From Verrucomicrobiota bacterium (GTDB taxonomy: Bacteria; Verrucomicrobiota; Verrucomicrobiia; Verrucomicrobiales; Akkermansiaceae): 55,429 nucleotides of DNA. Below the pieces are notes generated by a model that was given only the letters and a program-made list of their open reading frames with translations, was not told the origin of the DNA and did not search any database. How positions within the stretch are numbered: position 1 is the stretch's first letter; each line of letters opens with the position of its first letter. A program made the position numbers and the translations under genes. Shown piece after piece: positions 17,730-25,937 of the stretch. The DNA is taken from assembly GCA_026397725.1 (NCBI GenBank), contig JAPLUI010000190.1, forward strand, positions 1 through 55,429. Reading direction: 5' to 3'.

Positions 17730-18754
17730 GCGCGGAACCATTACCCATCGGTCGGAATTTCACAGCCCAACAACTGACCCAAGGCTTTCACAAGCTTGAG
17801 GTCGGCGTCCCCAATCACCCCTTTCTGGCCCACACCTATCTGGCGCCGAAGGATAGCCCGTTGGACGCGGAGTTACTTGGCCAACCCATTGAACTGTCCC
17901 CCTCCACGCCCGCTGCGGTCAGTGTGTGCCGCAACGAGGTGGAGGCCGTCTATTTCCAGGTTCAGGCGGTCACCCCGCCCCGTGAAATCGCCGCCGTCCA
18001 CTGGCTCCAGCTTTGGGCGGATGCCACCGGACGCTCGCTCCACACGGTCAATGTGATCAGCCCGCTCTTCGCGGATTCCCTGGTGTCCTTTGAGATCGAG
18101 GGCCACCAGTTCATGGGTCGCGCCGCCGGCCGCGCCCATGGCAATGTCCTGTTCCTGCTCTTCGCGTTCTGTCCTTCCGCCACCTATCAGGATTGGGCCG
18201 ACAAACTCGGACTGTTCATCGCCAGTTTCCGCCCGACTGCCGATCCTCAACACCCCACCATCGAACCCCGCCGCAATCACACCTGCGGCCCGATCCAATT
18301 TGAACTTCCCGCCTCATGGCAAACCCAAGCCGCCACCACGCCCGGCGGAGGAGAAAGGCTCGATGCCTTGAACCTGGACGACGACGGTGCGGTCAACGGC
18401 TGGATTCAGGTCCGCTTCTTCCCGAAAGCGGAGGCCGCCACGAGAATCGACGTCATAGAGGCATCCCTCGCCACCTGGCAGGAAAGCGGTTTCCAAGTCG
18501 GCGAGATGCAAACTGCGGAAGATCAGGAAGTTCCACCCGAAATCGCTGCTTCCGCCCACCTCAAGGTGTTCTCCCTCACCCCGCCATCCTCAGACACTCC
18601 CGCACACGAAGGGTGGCTGCTCGTGATGCCTGTGGAGACCGGGCATATCGCGGTTTCACTGCTTACGCCATCCCGGAAGGCACCAGACCGGGCCTATGTG
18701 TGGATGTTCAACCGCAGGATTCTGGAACTGGCGTGCGGGACTCTAAGACCCTAA
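17726..18754 (+). CDS. DUF1795/DcrB-like protein (putative effector chaperone or immunity protein)
   Basis: The 342-residue product starts at ATG 17726 overlapping the effector stop (ATGA), so an upstream 24-codon extension is rejected. It looks like two related alpha/beta halves. The second, from about residue 185, has the DcrB/PsbP-like beginning GPIQFELPASWQTQA and strands such as NGWIQVRFFPKAEA. The first contains NEVEAVYFQVQAV and ATYQDWADKLGLFIASFRP. DUF1795 proteins (Eag chaperones) act with T6SS effectors in proteobacteria; this assignment is by appearance and gene position. An immunity role is the alternative. There is no signal peptide, so it should be cytoplasmic. Confidence 0.5.
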   Translation: MSAEPLPIGRNFTAQQLTQGFHKLEVGVPNHPFLAHTYLAPKDSPLDAELLGQPIELSPSTPAAVSVCRNEVEAVYFQVQAVTPPREIAAVHWLQLWADATGRSLHTVNVISPLFADSLVSFEIEGHQFMGRAAGRAHGNVLFLLFAFCPSATYQDWADKLGLFIASFRPTADPQHPTIEPRRNHTCGPIQFELPASWQTQAATTPGGGERLDALNLDDDGAVNGWIQVRFFPKAEAATRIDVIEASLATWQESGFQVGEMQTAEDQEVPPEIAASAHLKVFSLTPPSSDTPAHEGWLLVMPVETGHIAVSLLTPSRKAPDRAYVWMFNRRILELACGTLRP

Positions 18755-18923
18755 GAACTGCAGTGATATGTCCGCGTTTTTGAATCAATGAATCAATGAC
18801 TTATCTTAAAGAAATTCTTGACTCATGGGTGCGGATTCTTAATCGTTTCGCCCGCAACCGTTGGAACAACGGGGGGAATTCCCGCCGCCACTTTTTCTTT
18901 CCGGCTCAGGCGCTTGAGGCACT

Positions 18924-19478
18924 TCAAGACGACCCTAGCAACGGTTGCAGGAAGGCCAGAAGATTCCTCGGCGTCAGTGGTTGCTCGCCAGCATCCAGTA
19001 GGAGTTTATCCTTGAAAGTTCGCGCACGCAGCCCTTTGACGACCTTGCCCCCAACGACAGAGGCGGCAGCCACGACTCCGTCTTCCGTATTTCTGAGGAA
19101 ACTGATGGCCTCAGCCGCCATTTGCAGCCGGTCTTCAAGAAGGACCAGAACGACACCGTCATCCAGAACCACGACAGCGGTGATATGATCCTGATCTAGG
19201 CAAAACTGCATCGAGCGTTTGCCCGGAATATCCTTAACGAGCACCAATCGGTCAGAACTCACAACAGTGAGCGTCACGTCGATAAGCGGATCGTTCACGT
19301 GCCACGTATCGGGTCGATCACCCGCCACCATATATCCGTGTTTCTGGAGTTGTCTGCGAGCCTCCAGCATCTGGGCATCATCCAGCGTCGTGGTGATGTC
19401 GAGTCCCGGGATTGACTCCGCCTCCAGAAATGTCGCGATGGCGGCAAATTCGATATGAGTAAGTTTGAAGGTGACCAT
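18924..19478 (-). CDS. Uncharacterised cytoplasmic protein, last gene of the VgrG cargo module
   Basis: The 184-residue product is taken from ATG 19478, 23 bp after the upstream effector stop; an earlier in-frame start overlaps that gene. The N-terminus (TFKLTHIEFAAIATFLEA) and the QMLEARRQLQKHGYMV segment suggest a winged-helix-like fold, followed by a beta-rich domain (HITAVVVLDDGVVLVLLEDR). I do not recognise the family. No signal peptide or membrane helix is seen. By position it would be the immunity protein of the upstream candidate effector, but a cytoplasmic location would fit only an effector that acts in the cytoplasm. It ends convergently with the DUF1795-like gene, 169 bp apart. 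Confidence 0.6.
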   Translation of the reverse strand: MVTFKLTHIEFAAIATFLEAESIPGLDITTTLDDAQMLEARRQLQKHGYMVAGDRPDTWHVNDPLIDVTLTVVSSDRLVLVKDIPGKRSMQFCLDQDHITAVVVLDDGVVLVLLEDRLQMAAEAISFLRNTEDGVVAAASVVGGKVVKGLRARTFKDKLLLDAGEQPLTPRNLLAFLQPLLGSS

Positions 19479-19501
19479 AAGTCTGCGCTCTTGTTTGACT
19501 T

Positions 19502-20563
19502 CTATTTGAAGATCCAGTCCCATGCCGATGATGCCGCATCAACGGCAGCTTCGTAGGCGGCAATCGCGGCAGCTTGGGCCTTGCTGGCGCCATCCATCCC
19601 GCCAACAACTACCTCCATAACGCCTTCGCCCAAGGCATCTTTGGTTCGGTCCGTGATTGGTGGCGTGCCTCCGAGTGTCTCACGCCAGAATCTGATGCCA
19701 TTGCGTTGCCCTGATAATGGATCTGTGGTGTCCCGGTTGTCCGTGCCCAAGTAGTCATATCCAGGTCCCTGATTGTGAAAGTTTCGCAGATAACCTGCCG
19801 CATCATGCACTGCGCCATGGTAGCCTAAGGCTGAATCATTCCCATCAAAATAACCGTTATCCGGACCGACAATGCCGCCGGTCGGGTTCAATAACGCTCC
19901 GAATACTGGGTCAACGCCGAGACATGCGCCAACCATATTCCCATACCGAAGTTGGGACTTACTAGCCATGAAGTTCTCTTTCTGGCGCTTTTCATCTAAG
20001 GCGTCAACTTTCTTTTCCTTTTTATTCTTCTTACTCTCCTCGATCGCCTTTCGCTGATCTTTCAGCAGCTTCTGGTATTTCTGCCAGTCGCTCTGGATCT
20101 TCGGCAAAGGCTGACCGCGCTCATTTGAAACAGTGATCAAGGCCGATTGCACCACCGGATCGTTAGGTTTATCGCGATAGTCCCATAGCGTATTCATGGC
20201 ACTGCGCAATGCATCCTTGCCTTCGCCATCAACAGTCTCCTTGGTTTTCATCACGATGAAGTCTTTTTGAAAGGAACAGTTGCAGGGTTCCTCGGCCTTT
20301 GCCTGAAGCAGAGGGCAGGGCTGTTTGCATGAGCCCATCTCCTGGGGCACCGCCGCCGGTTCTTCAACGGTGGCCGGGGCGGAACTTGAATTGGGGTCTG
20401 TCTTTTGCTCCGCAAACGCCGCCCGGTATGCGTCCGCCCACTCCTTCCGGAGCGCCGCATCCGCTGGTCCCATCGTCAACGGCCTACCTCCCGTTTTGGG
20501 GGCAACCTTGGCATTTGCCGCCGCCACCGCGGCCGGGTTCAAGGGACGGGCGATCTGGCTCAT
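19502..20563 (-). CDS. Candidate T6SS effector with a conserved His-Asp-containing C-terminal domain
   Basis: The 353-residue product has an N-terminal region ending in a Cys cluster (SCKQPCPLL...EPCNCSF, residues 79-97). A Lys-rich linker (about 165-200) follows. The C-terminal domain (about 205-300) contains NPTGGIVGPDNGYFDGND and GYHGAVHDAAGYLRNFHN (247-264), then GPGYDYLG. The HD followed by GY..RN recalls the His-Asp dyad of prokaryotic phospholipase A2 (HDFGYRN), suggesting a lipase, but spacing differs and this is only a hypothesis. A final Ala-rich helix follows. It is fourth in the vgrG-DUF4123-adaptor order typical of VgrG cargo clusters. The start overlaps the preceding gene by 4 bp (ATGA). 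Confidence 0.65.
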   Translation of the reverse strand: MSQIARPLNPAAVAAANAKVAPKTGGRPLTMGPADAALRKEWADAYRAAFAEQKTDPNSSSAPATVEEPAAVPQEMGSCKQPCPLLQAKAEEPCNCSFQKDFIVMKTKETVDGEGKDALRSAMNTLWDYRDKPNDPVVQSALITVSNERGQPLPKIQSDWQKYQKLLKDQRKAIEESKKNKKEKKVDALDEKRQKENFMASKSQLRYGNMVGACLGVDPVFGALLNPTGGIVGPDNGYFDGNDSALGYHGAVHDAAGYLRNFHNQGPGYDYLGTDNRDTTDPLSGQRNGIRFWRETLGGTPPITDRTKDALGEGVMEVVVGGMDGASKAQAAAIAAYEAAVDAASSAWDWIFK

Positions 20564-20928
20564 ATGAACACCTCCCGCATGGCCAGTTCATCCGCAATAA
20601 CATCGGCTTTCTTGTCCTCACTTGTCTTCCAATTCTGCAGAAATTCGACCAATTCAGGCCGCTGGCCACGATTCTCGTGAAAACCTGGCCCGAGCAAAAG
20701 CCGGGCCTCCGTGAATAAGTAGACGTTCTGCTTCAACCGGATCCCACAGGTGAGAGCCTCCTTATGAGCGAGTCGCACGAAATCCTGCCGATCCGTGTCT
20801 GTTCCTATAGTCATGCATTCTTCGGGATGCTCCTCGCCGAGCCGACGGCTTAGCTCCACGATATCCCGCTCAAGAGCGAGTGCGTCGAACATCTTAAACT
20901 GACCATTCGAGATTCGGAACATGACCAT
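20560..20928 (-). CDS. Small T6SS cargo-associated protein, relative of the 16228 product
   Basis: The 122-residue soluble protein is of unknown function. It begins MVMFRISNGQFKMFDA and continues with an acidic helix (ERDIVELSRRLGEEHPEE), a central ALTCGIRLKQNVYLFTEARL and GPGFHE. The same order of features occurs in the 115-residue protein at 16228-16575. Each is translationally coupled or nearly so to a candidate effector (here by a 4-bp overlap), so I infer a family of cargo adaptors or chaperones. It follows the DUF4123 gene by 9 bp. Start could be the first or third codon. Confidence 0.65.
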   Translation of the reverse strand: MVMFRISNGQFKMFDALALERDIVELSRRLGEEHPEECMTIGTDTDRQDFVRLAHKEALTCGIRLKQNVYLFTEARLLLGPGFHENRGQRPELVEFLQNWKTSEDKKADVIADELAMREVFI

Positions 20929-20937
20929 GAAACATCC

Positions 20938-21453
20938 TCAAGAGGCGATTCGCGGAGCGGGCAGATGAAAAACTTGACCATCGTTCTTCATTCCAAGGTA
21001 GGCGATCACTACCCCAAAGATCATCTCAAGCTGTTTAGCATCACAGGACTCTAAAAAAACCGTCAATACTCTTGGATCGTAATACCTGAAATACAGACTC
21101 TCCCCATCCGGACCCTTGACGATGAGGAACTGCCGGAAGTGCTTGCGGAGTTCCCGGAGGGTTGACGGGGCTTTGCAGAAGATGCCCCAGGGTTTGTGGC
21201 CGATGGCTTCGAGGAGCCAGGCGGTGAACGGATGGTCGGCTTCGAGGCGGATCAGATAGGGGGCGACTTCCTCCACATCGTCATCAAGATCACCTGCATA
21301 GAGGCAGCAATGGTCCGGGTCGTGTTCCTCCAGCATGGGAAGCAGTTCCTCGCAGGCGGCACCGTCGAGTATCGTGTAGGTGGCCAGCGTGGGGTCGCCT
21401 TCCTTGGAAAAAAGGATTTCCCAGAGCGGGCTGGTTTGCTTGGTGGCGGACAT
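20938..21453 (-). CDS. DUF4123-domain T6SS effector adaptor (Tap/Tec type)
   Basis: The 171-residue product starts at MSATKQTS (ATG 21453); upstream in-frame codons are Pro-rich and non-conserved. The DUF4123 pattern is clear: ATYTILDGAACEELLPMLEE near the start, an acidic CCLYAGDLDDDVEEVAPYLI, WLLEAIGHKPWGIFCKAP, and the late LYFRYYDPRVLTVFLESC with conserved R-Y-Y/F-D-P-R. DUF4123 proteins bind effectors and load them on the cognate VgrG. The gene sits between vgrG and the small adaptor/effector pair, the typical order, in agreement with that role. Confidence 0.88.
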   Translation of the reverse strand: MSATKQTSPLWEILFSKEGDPTLATYTILDGAACEELLPMLEEHDPDHCCLYAGDLDDDVEEVAPYLIRLEADHPFTAWLLEAIGHKPWGIFCKAPSTLRELRKHFRQFLIVKGPDGESLYFRYYDPRVLTVFLESCDAKQLEMIFGVVIAYLGMKNDGQVFHLPAPRIAS

Positions 21454-21499
21454 GCGGGGTGGATGCGGAGTCAGGGTGCAGGTCGGGGGAGAGAGAACC

Positions 21500-21565
21500 A
21501 CGGATTACGCGGATGACACGGATGAATTCAATTAACCACAGAGAACGCAGAGATCACAAAGGAAA
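21500..21565. repeat. CCACGGATTACGCGGAT / CCACAGAGAACGCAGAG intergenic repeat cluster
   Basis: Between vgrG and the DUF4123 gene lie two tandemly arranged short repeats: CACGGATTACGCGGATGACA (about 21501-21520) and CCACAGAGAACGCAGAGATC (about 21536-21555). Each has an internal 9-10-bp periodicity. These sequences interrupt an otherwise tight minus-strand module. I recognise them as a kind of dispersed repeat common in PVC-like genomes, from memory and not from a search. Confidence 0.5.
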
Positions 21566-21656
21566 GATCTGATGTTGGATTGATGGGAAATGAATGCCTT
21601 TGCGTTCCTTGTGAGCTTTGTGGTTACATAACTTCATTGCAGGATGGATGGAACAG

Positions 21657-23783
21657 TCAAGACTGACCGCCGCGTGCAGCGGCGGCTTTGGCGCAGATTT
21701 CGCAGAAGGGGGTGCCGGATTGGGCGGCTTGTTTGAGGGTGGCGGCGGTGGGCGAGGGCTTGCCTTTGGCTTTCTTGCTTCCGGCGGCCTTGACTTTGTC
21801 CACCTTGCCCGGAACAGCCTTATCGGCTTCTTTGGCGATTTTCGGGGCGACGGGTGAGCAGCCGGCACCGCTGCCGGCGGCGCCGCCAGAGTTGATGAGG
21901 ACCATGGGGCCGGAGATGGTCACCCCGGAGGGGCCGATAGTGATGAAACCGCTGGCGGCCTTGAGAGTGATCATCATTCCGGCTTCGATGACCACGTTCA
22001 TGCCACCCTTGATGTGGACCTCGGTCCCGGCTTCGTGGGCGACGCGCATCCCGGCTTTCTGGAAGATGTTCATCCCGGTCTTGAGCGAGTAGGACTCGCC
22101 GATCTGCTCGTTCTGCTCGCCGCCGACCTTGAGGTGGGCGTCGCCGTCGATTTTCTCGAAGTGGTCTTTGGTGACGATGAGGTGTTGCTCGCCGCCGATA
22201 TATTCGAGGTTGTCCTTCTTGACGCGCAGGTCGCGGTTGCGCTCGGCGTGGATGAAGATTTGCTCCTGGCCCTTTTTGTCCTCGAAGCGGAGTTCGTTGA
22301 AGCCGCCGCCGCCTTTGGACGAATTGGTTTTGATGGTGGTGCGGGTGGCATTGGCAGGGAGATCGTAGGGTGGCGTGGCCACGCCGTTATAGACCCGGCC
22401 GGTGATGATCGGGCGGTCGGGATCGGCCTCGATGAATTCGACGATGACCTCCTGGCCGATGCGAGGAATGGCCATGCCGCCAAAGCCACTGCCCGCCCAG
22501 GGCTGGGAGACGCGGATCCAACAGGAGCTGCCGGCGTCGGCCTTGCCGTAGCGGTCCCAATGGAATTGGACGACGACGCGGGCGTGCTTGTCCACGTAGA
22601 TTTCCTGGCCGGACGGGCCGCAGACGGTGGCGGTTTGGGGGCCTTCGATCTTGGGCAGTGGCGTGGCGCGGGTGGGGCGGAAGGTGGCATCGGCGGGGAT
22701 GCAGGAGAAGTCCAGGTCGAAGAAATTGCCGCCTGCGCTGCCACTGCCGTAGCCGCCCTCTGCGGCGGACCAATGCACGGAGGTGATGAGGTACTCGCGG
22801 TTTTGGTCGCTGAGCGGATGCGCATCCAGCTTGAACTTGCAGCCGCACTTGATGCCGATGATGTCGGTGCGGGCCTGGGCCGTCTCGCGGTCGGCGATGA
22901 TTTCCTCCATCCGGAGGCGGGCGTAACGGTTGCCTTCACCGAGAGTCTCGTAGCCGCCGTGGTTGTCGTAGATTTCGTAGGGATTGGGTTTCTGCGGCTT
23001 GGGGGCGGATGAACGGGCGAGCAGGCGCTGGTTGGGATCGGGCGTGGGGGTGGTGAAATTGAAGTCGTTGTGGGCGAATTTGCCGGGCTTGACCTGTTTG
23101 GAGAAATTCCAGTCGGTGATGATGCCCTTGCGCTCGCGGGCCTCGGCGCCGCCGATGAACTTGATGGTTTCATGCTGGGGGTCTGGCTGGTGGCAGACCA
23201 TGTCGTCGCAAAGGACCATCTTGTGGCTGCCATTGGCGTGCTCGAAGTAGTAGTAAATCCCCTCGCACTCCATCAGGCGGCTGACGAAATTGAAGTCGGT
23301 CTCGCGGTACTGAACACAGAACTCGCGGGGCTGGTAAGAGCCGCGCAGGTCCTTCCTGAAGTCGGAGAACCCGGCATCGCGGAACACCTCCTCAAGGATG
23401 TCCGGCACGGATTTGCCTTGGAAAATGCGGCAATCGGACGTGCGGGTGAGGAACCAGAGCCAGGGGACGAGGGTGGCGTGGAAGCGGGCCTGGCCTTCCG
23501 CCCCGTAGCCGCCGAAGGAGATGCTGGAGAAATAGCCGTTGAAATAGCGGGAAAAGGCGACACTGCCCTTGCGGTTTTCCGCCGCGTTATGGATGGCCAG
23601 GGTGGCGGCGGTGCCTAGCAGATCGTCCAGCTTCAGGTCACCCGTCTGGCTGGTGAACTCGAGGGTGATCTCGAACAGGTTGCCCAAACGCTCGTGGCCA
23701 CTGGCTTGGGTGAGGATCAGCACGTCCTGGCCCAAACTGGTTTCCAACTGGAGATAACGAAGGGCTTGGCTGGGAATTGGCAT
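21657..23783 (-). CDS. vgrG: VgrG spike protein (TssI)
   Basis: The 708-residue product has the gp27-like region first (LLGTAATLAIHN; CVQYRETDFNFVSRLMECEG then IYYYFEH, the signature of VgrG/phage gpD-like proteins). The gp5-like OB fold follows (ARVVVQFHWDRYGKADAGSS, IRVSQPWAGSGFGGMAIPRI, GQEVIVEFIEADPDRPIITG), then the triple beta-helix with short repeats. The last about 60 residues are Lys/Ala-rich with GTPFCEICAKAA, a CxxC tail also seen in other non-specialised VgrGs; there is no toxin domain. The trimer forms the membrane-puncturing spike, capped by PAAR. It heads a minus-strand module with DUF4123 adaptor and candidate effector. Confidence 0.95.
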   Translation of the reverse strand: MPIPSQALRYLQLETSLGQDVLILTQASGHERLGNLFEITLEFTSQTGDLKLDDLLGTAATLAIHNAAENRKGSVAFSRYFNGYFSSISFGGYGAEGQARFHATLVPWLWFLTRTSDCRIFQGKSVPDILEEVFRDAGFSDFRKDLRGSYQPREFCVQYRETDFNFVSRLMECEGIYYYFEHANGSHKMVLCDDMVCHQPDPQHETIKFIGGAEARERKGIITDWNFSKQVKPGKFAHNDFNFTTPTPDPNQRLLARSSAPKPQKPNPYEIYDNHGGYETLGEGNRYARLRMEEIIADRETAQARTDIIGIKCGCKFKLDAHPLSDQNREYLITSVHWSAAEGGYGSGSAGGNFFDLDFSCIPADATFRPTRATPLPKIEGPQTATVCGPSGQEIYVDKHARVVVQFHWDRYGKADAGSSCWIRVSQPWAGSGFGGMAIPRIGQEVIVEFIEADPDRPIITGRVYNGVATPPYDLPANATRTTIKTNSSKGGGGFNELRFEDKKGQEQIFIHAERNRDLRVKKDNLEYIGGEQHLIVTKDHFEKIDGDAHLKVGGEQNEQIGESYSLKTGMNIFQKAGMRVAHEAGTEVHIKGGMNVVIEAGMMITLKAASGFITIGPSGVTISGPMVLINSGGAAGSGAGCSPVAPKIAKEADKAVPGKVDKVKAAGSKKAKGKPSPTAATLKQAAQSGTPFCEICAKAAAARGGQS

Positions 23784-24035
23784 GATCCGTAAGTGCTTGG
23801 CTGTTCACTAGCCCTGCGACCGGCGGACGGCAAGCACAAAAGTCCCGCGCGATCAAAAAGTTCAGGCGAAATGTGGGGGCATCCGGGCATGGCGGTGCCG
23901 GGGGCATCACGGTGCAGCCGCAGGGTTGGCAGACGGGGCGTGGGTGGCGGCTTGGCAGGCCACGGCAGCGTCCAGCAGGACGTTGGAGGCGAGGAGGACG
24001 AATGGGAGGGTATGGGACGGGGTGGTCGGGTGTGC

Positions 24036-25892
24036 TTAGCGCCGAGTCAAGCGCCCGCGCATGAAGTGCCAGGCAAAGAGGCCGATACTGATGACCACCA
24101 TGGCGAGCAGGGCGAGCAACATCCATGGAGTCTGCTTGGGGACAACGACAGTGAATAGGTTATCCTTGGGTGCCTTACTGACGCCAAACTTCGCCGTCAC
24201 AAGGTAAGTGCCAGGTTCAACTCCGGAAAAATCCAGGTGATTGTCATCGCTGTCCGTGGGAACCGTCTCACCGTCTCGGGTTACGATGGTGCCTCGCCAC
24301 TCGAAGCCCGCCATCCCAGCATGGCTGGCCTTGAGGGTCAGGGAATGCGTTTTGTCCAACCGAATCACGTCCTTGACTGGGCGGTAATCTTTCCCGTCAT
24401 AGACTGCCCAGACGGAGACCTCAGGAATAATGATCCAGAACCCGGCCGTGGTCGACTCGGAGGTCGGAACCAATTTCAGCGAGGCCGCCAGATGGATCGG
24501 CTTATTGCTCTCCGCGCCGTCCAAGAACGGGCCCAAGGTGAATTCCCCCGAGCCCTTGCTGACGCGAACTTTGTCCGTCCTTTCCCCGCTCCGGATTTCG
24601 ACGTCATGGTCTTGGTGGGGCGGCGGATCAAGTTTGAGCGCGAATTTTTTCGTTTTGATTTCCGTGTTCGCGGCAATTTCGCAGGGCTTGCCTTCCGTTG
24701 CTTCCTTCAGTCCTTTGTCGTCGATAAGGATCTGCGATTTTCTGACCTCAAGGGTGGTTTTGGCTTCCTGACTTGGCCCGATTTCCTGGGGAACGCTCAG
24801 CGTCAGTTCAAAATGCCCCTCCGCGATGAAGTCCTTCATTGCAGGCTTTTCGAGCAACAATGCGAGGTCCAATTGATTCTTGGCCGTCAGCAAGCCGCAG
24901 CTTTCTTTCACCACCCGTTCCTTGCCGCTTTCACGATGGCCAATCTTGACTTCCAGTGACGCGCCCTCATCCAAGCCCTCCAGTGAAACCGGGATCGTCG
25001 GCGGCGCGTCGGGCAGAATCCACGGTTCTGGCATTTTGACAAATACCAGACTGCGTTTTACCACGGGAGAATACACCTTCACATTCACCGGCGTCTTCGC
25101 CTGGCCTCGGTAGATGAATTCGCCGAGCAACAAACCGTCGATCTTGTCGTTGAGAAATCGGATGTCCGCGATGTCCGCAGGTGAATATTTGTGATTTTTG
25201 GCCTGGGCACCATCGTTGAAAGGCTCATCGCCGCTCAGGACCTTGCTGTTTTTGGCTTCAAGGCCGTTGCCTTTCTTTGCATAGTCCTCGACGGGCCAAT
25301 TGAGGCAATCCTCGTAGAAATCCGAGATCACAAGGAGATAGTACGGCGTCTTTGACGGTTTACTAAGAAACGTGCGTGCCACCTTGGCCTCGGCCAAGCT
25401 GATGTGGGTGGAATTGTCAGACGACTTGAAGGCTCCGGCTTCTAGCAACTTCCCGGCAATCTCAGCAGGGCTGCCAGTCGCGGGGCTGTTGAGTTTGGCA
25501 ATGAGTTCCGTAACCCGCTCGTAGTTGCCCAAGCCGTTAATCACAAAGCTGGCGGACGCTTGCGCGAGCGGGTGGCATGCCCCGGGGGCGGCTGCCACCA
25601 TCCTCTGGAGATTCAAGACCGCCGGGTCGGCTCCGCTGTCGGGGGCCTTGAATTGCCAGGCTTGGCGGCTGGCGTCATCGACTTTGCCGGTGACGAGTCC
25701 GGCGACCAACTTGAGCGCGCTATCGCGATTGGCCGCCTCCACCGACAGCGATTGATCGACCAGCACGACGATGTTTTTGGCCAAATCATCGGCGGCCGCC
25801 GCCCGGAGCGGCATGAAAACCAGAAGCAGGCAACAAAAAGACCCGGCTTGACGCCAACTGACTGAAGAAATTCCTTGATTGGAGCGTTGCAT
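24036..25892 (-). CDS. Membrane-anchored, periplasmic vWA-like protein
   Basis: The 618-residue product has a signal peptide (residues 1-34, ending LRAAAADD). A von Willebrand A-like start follows (NIVVLVDQSLSVEA with the D-x-S-x-S metal-site pattern) and strand YYLLVISDFYEDCL. Next come several Ig-like beta-domains (SLEVKIGHRESGKERVV, HFELTLSVPQEIGP), and a C-terminal membrane helix (PWMLLALLAMVVISIGLFAW) with a short basic cytoplasmic tail. No known T6SS component has this architecture. It is divergent from the T6SS operon with only 45 bp between start codons, so a shared promoter region is likely. A role in the envelope (anchoring or sensing) is inference. Confidence 0.75.
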   Translation of the reverse strand: MQRSNQGISSVSWRQAGSFCCLLLVFMPLRAAAADDLAKNIVVLVDQSLSVEAANRDSALKLVAGLVTGKVDDASRQAWQFKAPDSGADPAVLNLQRMVAAAPGACHPLAQASASFVINGLGNYERVTELIAKLNSPATGSPAEIAGKLLEAGAFKSSDNSTHISLAEAKVARTFLSKPSKTPYYLLVISDFYEDCLNWPVEDYAKKGNGLEAKNSKVLSGDEPFNDGAQAKNHKYSPADIADIRFLNDKIDGLLLGEFIYRGQAKTPVNVKVYSPVVKRSLVFVKMPEPWILPDAPPTIPVSLEGLDEGASLEVKIGHRESGKERVVKESCGLLTAKNQLDLALLLEKPAMKDFIAEGHFELTLSVPQEIGPSQEAKTTLEVRKSQILIDDKGLKEATEGKPCEIAANTEIKTKKFALKLDPPPHQDHDVEIRSGERTDKVRVSKGSGEFTLGPFLDGAESNKPIHLAASLKLVPTSESTTAGFWIIIPEVSVWAVYDGKDYRPVKDVIRLDKTHSLTLKASHAGMAGFEWRGTIVTRDGETVPTDSDDNHLDFSGVEPGTYLVTAKFGVSKAPKDNLFTVVVPKQTPWMLLALLAMVVISIGLFAWHFMRGRLTRR

Positions 25893-25937
25893 TTGCTAGG
25901 ACACCGCCAGCAGTAATGTTTCCGGGGGCGGAAGGCA

